The position numbers were made by a program, and so were the translations under genes. Below are positions 14,359-21,770 of a stretch of DNA of 32,636 nt, one piece after another. The notes under the pieces were generated by a model. That model was given only the letters and a program-made list of their open reading frames with translations, was not told where the DNA came from and made no database searches. The DNA is from Planctomycetota bacterium (GTDB taxonomy: Bacteria; Planctomycetota; Phycisphaerae; Phycisphaerales; SM1A02). Within the stretch, counting starts at the first letter, position 1; every line of letters starts with the position of its first letter. The stretch lies in assembly GCA_016873255.1 (NCBI GenBank), contig VGXR01000030.1, positions 1 through 32,636 of the forward strand, read 5' to 3'.

Positions 14359-15075
14359 TCACTCGGTCACGGGATGCGCGCGCAGCAGCGCCGCGAGCGC
14401 GACGGCCGCCGTCTCCACCCGCAGCACCGAAGGGCCCAGGCCGACGCGCACGGCGCCGGCGGCAACGGCCACGTCGACCTCCTCGGGCGCGAACCCGCCC
14501 TCGGGCCCGATGGCGATCGCGGCCCGTGCGCCGGGCACCGCACCGGCGGCGACGCCTCCCGCATCCGCAAGCAGCACCGAACGGCCCTCGGCGCGCGACC
14601 CCTCGACGAATGCCGCCAGCGTCGCCGCGGGCCGGAGTTCCGCGACCCACGCGGACCGGCTCTGCTTGCATGCCTCCAGCAGGATGCGCTCGGCGCGGAC
14701 CCGGTTGATGCCTCCGGCATCGACGACGCCGAAGCGCGCATCGAGCGGCACGATCGCCGTCACGCCCAGCTGCCCCAGCATGTCGAGCATGGTCGAGAGG
14801 CGGTCGCCCTTCGGGGGCGCGACGCCGACCACCAGGTCGACCCCCGCGCGCGTCACGCGGCGCACCGCACGCACGCGCACCAGCGTGCCGCCGTCGCGCG
14901 CGCGCGAGGGCTCGATGGTCGCCTCCGCCACGGCGCCGCAGCCGTCGAACACGGTGACGCCGTCGCCCGCACCCAGGCGCCGGACGCCGAGCGCGTGCTT
15001 CGCCTCGTCGCGGTCGAGCGCGACGTGCGTGCCGGCCTCGGGAACCGAGGGGACATGGAACCAGGGGACGCTCAT
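14359..15075 (-). CDS. rsmE: 16S rRNA m3U1498 methyltransferase
   Basis: 238 residues, the usual size. It methylates N3 of U1498 in 16S rRNA, using SAM and a SPOUT knot. The N-terminal PUA-like part has EAKHALGVRRLGAGDGVTVFDG. The SPOUT part shows APPKGDRLSTMLDMLGQLGV, EACKQSRSAWVAEL, the glycine-rich SAM loop AIGPEGGFAPEEV and LGPSVLRVETAAVALAALL. The last motif is usually LGxRILRxETA, so the Arg is replaced by Ser here. Its ATG overlaps the stop of rsmJ by 4 nt (ATGA). The gene ends only 16 nt from the convergent tRNA gene, so read-through would make antisense tRNA. Confidence 0.94.
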   Translation of the reverse strand: MSVPWFHVPSVPEAGTHVALDRDEAKHALGVRRLGAGDGVTVFDGCGAVAEATIEPSRARDGGTLVRVRAVRRVTRAGVDLVVGVAPPKGDRLSTMLDMLGQLGVTAIVPLDARFGVVDAGGINRVRAERILLEACKQSRSAWVAELRPAATLAAFVEGSRAEGRSVLLADAGGVAAGAVPGARAAIAIGPEGGFAPEEVDVAVAAGAVRVGLGPSVLRVETAAVALAALLRAHPVTE

Positions 15076-15740
15076 GGCGATGCCGGGTGCGCAAGATAGA
15101 CGTCGATCCGCGACGTGCGACCCTCGAACGCGAGGTCCGGCGGCCCCGCACCCTCGATCACGGGCGCATCGTCGGCGCGCTTGACGCACGTGCGCAGGCG
15201 CGCGGCATGGCGCGCGGCGGAGAAGAGCGCGGCCGAATCGCCATCGTCTCCGGCCGCCGCGCGCAGCATGCGCACGCCCTTGCGGGCGAGCGCGCTTGCC
15301 TTGCGCCGCGGCGGGAACATCGGGTCGACGAGCACGGCGTCGAAGGCGGACGCGCCGAGCGCGCCGATCGAGTCGGCCTCGACGAGCCGCAGCCGCGCGA
15401 GGGCCGACGCATCCACCCGCGGGTCGCGCGCGGCGCGTGCAAGACCGTCCCGCGCCAGCGCGGCGATGCGCGCGTTGCGCTCGAACGCCGTGACGTCGAA
15501 CCCGGCCATCGCCAGGATCCACGCATCGCCGAGCAGGCCGCCCGTGGCATCCGCGACCGTGCGCGCGCGGTCGCCCATCGCACGCACCAAGGGCAGCGAC
15601 CGGATGCCGGCCGGGCCCGTGGCACCGAGGTCGACGCGCGCGCCCGTGCCGGGCCGGTCGCCGGGCGCGCGCAGCTCGAGCACGCCGTCGTGCTCGACGA
15701 GCAGCAGGTCCTCGGGATTGGCGGGAGGCTCCCACCTCAT
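15072..15740 (-). CDS. rsmJ: 16S rRNA m2G1516 methyltransferase
   Basis: 222 residues. Class I SAM-dependent methyltransferase of the RsmJ family, which modifies N2 of G1516 in 16S rRNA. The SAM motif I is DATGGLLGDAWILAMAG, where RsmJ usually has DATAGLGRDAFxLA. FERNARIAALARDGLARA, DAVLVDPMFPPRRKASAL, RLRTCVKRADDAPV and the final SRIDVYL all match family positions, including the DPMFP catalytic loop. A TAGAAC box ends 6 nt before the ATG, suggesting a leaderless mRNA. The gene is the first of a two-gene rRNA modification operon with rsmE, and divergent from the cystathionine beta-synthase gene. Confidence 0.88.
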   Translation of the reverse strand: MRWEPPANPEDLLLVEHDGVLELRAPGDRPGTGARVDLGATGPAGIRSLPLVRAMGDRARTVADATGGLLGDAWILAMAGFDVTAFERNARIAALARDGLARAARDPRVDASALARLRLVEADSIGALGASAFDAVLVDPMFPPRRKASALARKGVRMLRAAAGDDGDSAALFSAARHAARLRTCVKRADDAPVIEGAGPPDLAFEGRTSRIDVYLAHPASP

Positions 15741-15746
15741 GGGGGT

Positions 15747-15752
15747 GTTCTA
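15747..15752 (-). promoter_or_regulatory. Candidate -10 box for rsmJ-rsmE
   Basis: TAGAAC on the minus strand, 6 nt before the rsmJ ATG. It is a weaker match than its neighbours and is called mainly because of its spacing. Confidence 0.35.
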
Positions 15753-15779
15753 CCGCGCCGCCGCGGCCCGGGTGGCCCG

Positions 15780-15785
15780 TAGACT
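15780..15785 (+). promoter_or_regulatory. Candidate -10 box for the cystathionine beta-synthase gene
   Basis: TAGACT ends 7 nt before the chosen ATG, placing the expected transcription start at the start codon itself. The hexamer is identical to two others in the window. Confidence 0.5.
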
Positions 15786-15792
15786 CCGCCGG

Positions 15793-17178
15793 ATGCAACC
15801 CCGCGCGCCCGTGTTCGGCAACGTCCTGGAGATGATCGGCAACACGCCGATGCTCGAGCTCAAGCGCCTCGATACCGGCAAGTGCCGGCTCTTCGTGAAG
15901 ATGGAGTCGATGAACCCGGGCAACTCGATCAAGGACCGGATCGCGGTGGAGATGATCGAGGCCGCCGAGAAGGACGGCCGCCTGAAGCCGGGCGGGCACA
16001 TCGTGGAGGCCACGGCAGGCAACACGGGCCTGGCGCTGGCGCTGGTGGCCGCGCAGAAGGGCTACACCCTGAGCGTGGTGGTTCCGGACAAGATGAGCGA
16101 CGAGAAGATCAGCCACCTGCGCGCCATGGGCGCCGAGGTGGTGCTCACGCGAAGCGACGTCGCCAAGGGCCACCCCGAGTACTACCAGGACGTCGCCGCT
16201 CGGCTTGCCGCGTCGCGGCCCAACACGCTCTACATCAACCAGTTCGCGAACCCCGCGAACGCCGCCGCGCACGAGCGCACCACGGCACCCGAGATCTGGG
16301 AGCAGATGGGCGGCAAGGTGGACGCGCTGGTGGCGGGCGTCGGGTCCGGGGGCACGATCAGCGGCATCGGCCACTACCTGCGCGCGCGCAACCCGGACGT
16401 GCAGATCATCCTGGCGGACCCCGCCGGCAGCATCCTCGCGTCGCTCGTCAACGAGGGGAAGCACGTCGAGCCCGGCAGCTGGCTCGTGGAGGGGATCGGC
16501 GAGGACTTCGTGCCGTCGATCTGCGACCTGAAGCTCGTGAACAAGGCGTACACGGTGACCGATGCCGACGCGTTCCACACGGCTCGCGAGCTGCTGCGCG
16601 AGGAGGGCGTCCTGGCCGGCTCGAGCGTCGGCACCCTGCTCTGCGCCGCGCTCCGCTACTGCCGGGAGCAGAAGGAGCCGCGCAACGTGGTCACGTTCAT
16701 CTGCGACTCGGGCGCCAAGTACCTGAGCAAGATGTTCAACGACTTCTGGATGACCGACAACGGCTTCATCGACCGGCCGAGGTCGGGCGACCTCCGCGAC
16801 CTGATCGCGCGCCGCCACCTCGACCGCGAGGACTACACGCTCACCCCCGGCATCCCCATGCAGCAGGCGATCAAGCGCATGCGGCTCTACAACGTGAGCC
16901 AGATGGTGGTGCTCGGGGACGGCGACCGCGTCGAGGGCATCATCGACGAGAGCGACGTGCTGATGGCGCTGATCGCGGACCCCAAGGGCGCGGGCACCAA
17001 GCCGGTATCGGAGTTCATGACCCGCCGGCTCGAGGTGCTGCAGCCGGGCGCGAAGGTCGACGACCTCGTGCCCATCTTCCGCGCGGACCGCGTGGCCATC
17101 GTCGCCGACGAGAAGGCCTTCTACGGCATCATCACCAAGATCGACCTCATCAACTACCTGCGCAAGCAGCTCCTCTGA
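15793..17178 (+). CDS. Cystathionine beta-synthase with CBS domain pair
   Basis: 461 residues. PLP-dependent enzyme that condenses serine and homocysteine to cystathionine. The fold II catalytic core (about 1-330) has the Schiff-base Lys47 in NSIKDR, the substrate loop AGNTG (75-79) and the phosphate loop GVGSGGT (182-188). A tandem CBS domain pair (about 350-461, VSQMVVLGDGDRVEGIIDESD, then VAIVADEKAFYGIITKIDL) forms the C-terminus, as in eukaryotic enzymes where it senses SAM. There is no N-terminal haem domain. An upstream in-frame ATG overlapping the rsmJ start region would add 18 residues (MGVFYRAAAARVARRLRR); I prefer the later ATG because it fits the -10 box and the family start. The gamma-lyase gene follows after 21 nt. 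A cysteine synthase role is less likely given the CBS pair and neighbour. Confidence 0.9.
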   Translation: MQPRAPVFGNVLEMIGNTPMLELKRLDTGKCRLFVKMESMNPGNSIKDRIAVEMIEAAEKDGRLKPGGHIVEATAGNTGLALALVAAQKGYTLSVVVPDKMSDEKISHLRAMGAEVVLTRSDVAKGHPEYYQDVAARLAASRPNTLYINQFANPANAAAHERTTAPEIWEQMGGKVDALVAGVGSGGTISGIGHYLRARNPDVQIILADPAGSILASLVNEGKHVEPGSWLVEGIGEDFVPSICDLKLVNKAYTVTDADAFHTARELLREEGVLAGSSVGTLLCAALRYCREQKEPRNVVTFICDSGAKYLSKMFNDFWMTDNGFIDRPRSGDLRDLIARRHLDREDYTLTPGIPMQQAIKRMRLYNVSQMVVLGDGDRVEGIIDESDVLMALIADPKGAGTKPVSEFMTRRLEVLQPGAKVDDLVPIFRADRVAIVADEKAFYGIITKIDLINYLRKQLL

Positions 17179-17199
17179 AGCGGCGCTGAAGGCAACACG

Positions 17200-18405
17200 A
17201 TGGCACACGGCAAGCTCCACCTCGATTCACGCGTCATCCACGGCGGCCAGTCCCCGGAACCGGCGACCGGCGCCGTGATGCCCCCGATCTTCACGAGCAG
17301 CACGTTCGTCCAGGAGAGCCCCGGCGTCCACAAGGGCTTCGAGTACAGCCGCAGCCACAACGCCACGCGCTTCGCGGCCGAGCGGCTGATCGCGAGCATC
17401 GAGGGGTCGGGCCTGTCGGACGCGGACGACCGCACCAACGGCGGCTTCTGCTTCGCGAGCGGGCTGGCCGCGATCGGCACCGCGCTCGAGCTCCTCGACG
17501 CGGGCGACTGCGTGCTGTGCATGGATGACGTGTACGGCGGCACCAACCGCCTGCTCAACCGGGTTCGCAAGCGCAGCCAGGGCCTGAAGGTCGAGTTCGT
17601 GGACATGACGGATGCCGGCAGGCTGGAGGACGCCGCCAGGGCGCACCGCCCGCGCATGATCTGGGTGGAGACGCCCACCAACCCCACGCTCAAGCTCGTG
17701 GACCTCGACGCGGTGGCGCGCATCGGCAAGGCGTGCGGGGCGGTCACGGTGTGCGACAACACCTTCGCCACGCCGATGCTGCAGCGGCCGCTCGAGCACG
17801 GCATCGACCTCGTGATGCACTCGACCACCAAGTACCTCGGCGGCCACAGCGACACCGTGGGCGGGGCGCTGGTGACGGGCGACAGGGCCCTGGCCGAGAA
17901 GCTCCGCTTCATGCAGAACGCGATCGGCAGCGTGATGGGACCGTTCGACGCCTACCTCACGCTGCGCGGCGCCAAGACCCTCGCGGTGCGCATGCGCCAG
18001 CACTGCGCGAGCGCGGCGCGGATCGCGGCGTGGCTCGAGCGCCACCCGAAGGTCGCGCGCGTCACCTACCCCGGCCTCGCGAGCCACCCGCAGCACGCGC
18101 TCGCGGCGCGGCAGCTGCGCCTCGACGGCCAGCCAGCGGGCGGCGGCATGATCACCGCCTACCTCAAGGGCGGGATCGACGAGAGCCGGCGCTTCCTCGA
18201 GCACGTGCGGATCTTCGCCCTCGCCGAGAGCCTCGGCGGCGTCGAGAGCCTGATCGAGCACCCGGCCATCATGACCCACGCGAGCGTGCCCCCCGAGCAA
18301 CGGAGGGAACTGGGCATCAGCGACTCGCTGGTGCGGCTGAGCGTGGGAATCGAGCACCCCGACGACCTGCTCGCGGACCTCGAGCACGGCCTGTCGAAGG
18401 CGTGA
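17200..18405 (+). CDS. Cystathionine gamma-lyase/synthase family PLP enzyme
   Basis: 401 residues, usual size. Fold I PLP enzyme of the Cys/Met metabolism family. Lys211 in HSTTKYLGGHSD binds PLP. CFASGLAAI, DDVYGGTNRLL, WVETPTNPTLKLVDL, VCDNTFATPMLQRPL and ESLGGVESLIEHPAIMTH are family signatures. The substrate loop EYSRSHNATR replaces the usual YSRxxNPTR, and about ten extra residues (GLSDADDRTN) precede the SGLAA segment. Because it lies 21 nt after a cystathionine beta-synthase gene, cystathionine gamma-lyase (cysteine and 2-oxobutyrate formation) is the most likely role; gamma-synthase cannot be excluded by sequence. GAAGG lies 8 nt before the ATG. Confidence 0.9.
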   Translation: MAHGKLHLDSRVIHGGQSPEPATGAVMPPIFTSSTFVQESPGVHKGFEYSRSHNATRFAAERLIASIEGSGLSDADDRTNGGFCFASGLAAIGTALELLDAGDCVLCMDDVYGGTNRLLNRVRKRSQGLKVEFVDMTDAGRLEDAARAHRPRMIWVETPTNPTLKLVDLDAVARIGKACGAVTVCDNTFATPMLQRPLEHGIDLVMHSTTKYLGGHSDTVGGALVTGDRALAEKLRFMQNAIGSVMGPFDAYLTLRGAKTLAVRMRQHCASAARIAAWLERHPKVARVTYPGLASHPQHALAARQLRLDGQPAGGGMITAYLKGGIDESRRFLEHVRIFALAESLGGVESLIEHPAIMTHASVPPEQRRELGISDSLVRLSVGIEHPDDLLADLEHGLSKA

Positions 18406-18426
18406 GATTGCCTCCGGGCCGGTGAG

Positions 18427-19236
18427 TCACCTCGGCGCACGCGGCACGCGGACCCAGCCGCCGTCGCGCCAGAGGCACTCCGCGGGGTCGACCCCGAACA
18501 CCGCCCCCGGGTCGGCCAGGTCCACCTCGGCCAGGGGCGCCAGGCCACCCTGCGCGATCGCCTCGCTCCAGCTGCGCGGGCCGCCCGCAAGCGCGGAGGC
18601 CGTGAGCGCCTGGAGTGCGTCGAGCTGCTCGGCACCCATGGCCGGCGGCCCGGAGGTGCGCATCGCGTCGCAGTCGGCACGGAAGCGCGCCGATCCGCCC
18701 TGCAGGATCTCCGGGTGCCGGTCGAGCAGCGCCGCGGCCTGCCCGCGCGCAAGCGCATCGCGCGCCCGCTGCGCCTCGCCGCGGCGGTAGTGCGCGAACG
18801 CGCGCACGAGCGAGAGCACCGCATCCGAGTCCATCGCGCCCGCCTCGCGGGCATCGGCGGAGGGATCGAGGAACGCGGCCACCGCGGCCATCCGCGCGCG
18901 GTCGGCGTCGTCCTGCGCAAGCTCGGCCAGGAGGAGCGCCGCGCTGCGTCCGCTGCCGCGCGGGTCGATCGCTCCGGCAAGGGCCGCCAGGCGACGGGCC
19001 AGCGCCCGGTCGGCGTCCTGGGTCGGCGTCCCGGCGGCATGGTCCACCACCTCCTCGGCAAGCGCGATGTAGTCACTCGGCCGAGAGGGCTCGAGCGCCT
19101 GCAGGCGGCGCGCAAGCTCCGCGCGCCACGCGTCCGAGGACGCACCCGAGGACGCGCCCGCAGCGGCACCGGACATGCCGAGCGCAAGCACCAGAAGCCC
19201 GGCGCCGAGCATGGAAGCACGGTGCGGCCACCTCAT
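18427..19236 (-). CDS. Secreted protein of unknown function, last gene of the VWA operon
   Basis: 269 residues. An N-terminal signal peptide (hydrophobic run about 9-25, cleavage near GAAAG) is followed by an Ala-rich, almost wholly helical body with helix pairs such as DAVLSLVRAFAHYRRGEAQRARDALARGQ, compatible with TPR-like repeats. Two Cys occur in the C-terminal half (RADCDAM and AECLW) and could form a disulfide in the periplasm. The C-terminal segment AECLWRDGGWVRVP is less helical. The ATG overlaps the preceding stop by 4 nt (ATGA), so it is the last member of a four-gene coupled operon. I do not recognise a family. Confidence 0.78.
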   Translation of the reverse strand: MRWPHRASMLGAGLLVLALGMSGAAAGASSGASSDAWRAELARRLQALEPSRPSDYIALAEEVVDHAAGTPTQDADRALARRLAALAGAIDPRGSGRSAALLLAELAQDDADRARMAAVAAFLDPSADAREAGAMDSDAVLSLVRAFAHYRRGEAQRARDALARGQAAALLDRHPEILQGGSARFRADCDAMRTSGPPAMGAEQLDALQALTASALAGGPRSWSEAIAQGGLAPLAEVDLADPGAVFGVDPAECLWRDGGWVRVPRAPR

Positions 19237-21770
19237 GGCTCGCCTCCCGCCGCCGGTGCGACCCCGGCGACCGCGACGTCGAGGAGCGCGCGCGAGACGC
19301 TCTCGAGCTGCGCGAAGGCGTCGGCCGCGGCGGCCCGCTCCGCCGCCGAGCGCCGCACCACCCCGTCGACGACTGGGCGCAGCCGCGGCGCGCGCTCGGC
19401 GACGACGGCGGCGTCGATCTCGAGGATGGAGACCAGCTCGGCCACGGCACGCTGCGGCCCCGGCATCGCCATCCGGCGGCGCCCGTCCGCGCGCGCGGCG
19501 AGCCGCGCCGCCACCGCCGGCGGCAGCACGCCGCGCGACTCGGCCTGCCGCGCGGCCAGCCACTGCGCGAGCGCGTCCTCCGGGGCGGCGTCGCCCGTGA
19601 GCCCCTGACCGCCCAGCGCCGCGGCGACCGCGTTGGCGGAGTACGTGAACTCGCGCGACACCGAGTCGATGCGGTGCCGCTCCGCCGGAACCAGCGCCGC
19701 GTGGTGGTCCATGAGGAGAAGCGCCGACTGCGCGCGCCGGTCGGCGTCGGAGCCGCGGGGGACGGGCTGGCGGGCGATCGCCGCGGCCAGCGCCGCCACC
19801 TCGCCGGCATCGGCGGCCGCATGCGCCTCGGCGGCGAGCGCGGCCACCGTGTTCGGGCCATCCTGCAGGATGTCGGTGGCCACGGCCTGCGCGGCCGCGC
19901 GCAGCGGACGCGAGGGCGACGCCAGCGCCTCGCGCGCAAGCGCGGCTGCGTCGAGCGGCCCCAGGTCGCCGACGGAACGCGACCGGAGCGAGCGCAGGAA
20001 CGCCACGCGGTCGTCCGCGGACTGCCGGGCGCGCAGGTCCTGCTCGAGCCTGCCGTCGGCCCCGCCGGCGCGACCCGGGTTGCGCTCCACCCGTCCCTTC
20101 CAGCGGTCGAGGTCATCGGGCGCGATCCCGTCCGGGTCCTCCACCTGCACGATGCGCGCCTGCGCGTCGCTCAGGCGGCCGCGCTCGAGGAGACGCGCCG
20201 CTTCCACCATCGCCACCTGCGCGGCGGCAGCCGCGATGCGTGCGGCCGGGTCGCCCGTCGGTCGCGCCGCGAGCGCGGTGCGCGAGACGCGCACCCAGCG
20301 GTCGACGAGGTCCGGCGGCACGCCCCGCATGCGCGTGGCGGGGCGCGGGTCGGCTGGCAGGTCCTCGCCGGCGCCCGACGCGAGCGCGGCGCGGAACCGG
20401 TCGGCCGTGCGCGAGCGCTCGGGCATGCCGGCACGCTCGCCGGAGACGAGCCACGGGTTCCACCACGCTCCCGGCCGGCGCGCGGCGAGCACGCTCGTCA
20501 TGCCGTGCAGGGCAGCCGCCGAGATGGAAGGATCCTCGAGCCAGGCGCGCAGCGATGCCTCGATGCCGGCCCGGCGCGCGGCGTCGCCCGTCCACCCGAG
20601 CGCGTCGAGCAGCGTGCCCGCGGCATCGGCACTGGTCCCCGGGCGTCCCATCGGCGCATCGCGACGCAGCAGCCGGTCGAGGAAGGCAAGCACGCGGACG
20701 TCCCGCTCCATCCGGAGCGCGGGCGCCGCGGTTGCGCCCTCGGTGGCCTGCAGCCACGCATCCACCGCATCGGCCGCGGCGGCGGGGTCGCCGGCGAGCA
20801 CGACGTCGGCGGCCTCCGCGCCGCGCGGGCCGAGCGCGGCGAGCGCGCCCTCCGCGAACGCGGCCGCCGGGTCGGCGGCCGGCGATGCCAGCGCCTGGCG
20901 CAGCCCTGCATAGCCCGGATCGCACCACAGTGACTCGGGCAGCGTTCGCTCCTCCGTCACCGCCGGCTCGATGTCCGCGAGGAGCCGATCGCGCAGTTCC
21001 GCGTCGCCGAGCCGCGCAAACGCCGATGCGAGCGCAGCCAGCACCTCCGCGCGCCGCGCATCCTCGAGCACCGGCCAGGAGCGCAGGAACGCCGCGGCCA
21101 CGCGCGCCCAGAGGACGCGGTCGGCCTCGGTCGCCTGACCGCCGGCCGCAAGCCGCGCCTGCGTTGCGAGGAGCTCGGGCTCGTCGGCGGCGACGGTCTC
21201 GAGCGCCGCCCGCGACCAGGCCGGCGACCCATCCACGCGGAGCACCGGCGGCCGCGCATACATCGCGGGGACGGGCGGCACGCTTCGCGCGGCCACGGCG
21301 CCATCGGCAACGGGCGCCGGCGCGGGAGCCGGTTCCGGCTGGGCGCGGGACGGACGCGTCGGCGCGGACGCCGCGGCGGCCGCGACGGGCGCGGTGGCCG
21401 CACGCCGAAGGCGCTCGGCACGTTCGACCGCATAGAGGACGAGCGCCACGCTGACCGCAAACGCTGCCGCCAGGATGGCAAGCCCCGCTCCGATGCCGAC
21501 CGAGTGCGCCCGCGGCGGACGAGGTGCCTCGCGCTGCACCGGCGCGGCACCCTGCCCCGCGCGCACCGCTTCGGACGCGGCATCGGCCGCAGCAACGCCC
21601 ATCGCCTGCTGCGATGCCGCAGCGAACGCGAGCGCGGCAGGGTCGACGCCGTTGGCGGCTGCCAGCGCGGCCATCCGGCCGCGGGTCCGCTCGTTCCATC
21701 CGCCGCCCGATGCGAGGATGGCGAGGGCCTGGCGCTCGAGCGCGCGCTGGCGTTCCGGGGGCAGGGTCAC
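19233..21770 (-). CDS. Membrane-anchored large helical protein, unknown function
   Basis: 845 residues. The first about 90 residues are cytoplasmic-looking and include ERQRALERQALAILASGGGW. One membrane helix follows (about 92-114, IGAGLAILAAAFAVSVALVLYAV), then a Pro/Ala-rich linker and about 680 residues of Ala-rich helices predicted to lie outside. Repeated helix pairs such as ADRVLWARVAAAFLRSWPVLEDARRAEVLAALASAFARL hint at HEAT- or TPR-like solenoid structure. No catalytic motif is visible. The GTG start overlaps the upstream stop by 4 nt (GTGA) and no closer Met exists, so coupling to the preceding gene is likely. The topology places the solenoid in the same compartment as the secreted products on both sides of it. 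Confidence 0.78.
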   Translation of the reverse strand: MTLPPERQRALERQALAILASGGGWNERTRGRMAALAAANGVDPAALAFAAASQQAMGVAAADAASEAVRAGQGAAPVQREAPRPPRAHSVGIGAGLAILAAAFAVSVALVLYAVERAERLRRAATAPVAAAAASAPTRPSRAQPEPAPAPAPVADGAVAARSVPPVPAMYARPPVLRVDGSPAWSRAALETVAADEPELLATQARLAAGGQATEADRVLWARVAAAFLRSWPVLEDARRAEVLAALASAFARLGDAELRDRLLADIEPAVTEERTLPESLWCDPGYAGLRQALASPAADPAAAFAEGALAALGPRGAEAADVVLAGDPAAAADAVDAWLQATEGATAAPALRMERDVRVLAFLDRLLRRDAPMGRPGTSADAAGTLLDALGWTGDAARRAGIEASLRAWLEDPSISAAALHGMTSVLAARRPGAWWNPWLVSGERAGMPERSRTADRFRAALASGAGEDLPADPRPATRMRGVPPDLVDRWVRVSRTALAARPTGDPAARIAAAAAQVAMVEAARLLERGRLSDAQARIVQVEDPDGIAPDDLDRWKGRVERNPGRAGGADGRLEQDLRARQSADDRVAFLRSLRSRSVGDLGPLDAAALAREALASPSRPLRAAAQAVATDILQDGPNTVAALAAEAHAAADAGEVAALAAAIARQPVPRGSDADRRAQSALLLMDHHAALVPAERHRIDSVSREFTYSANAVAAALGGQGLTGDAAPEDALAQWLAARQAESRGVLPPAVAARLAARADGRRRMAMPGPQRAVAELVSILEIDAAVVAERAPRLRPVVDGVVRRSAAERAAAADAFAQLESVSRALLDVAVAGVAPAAGGEP

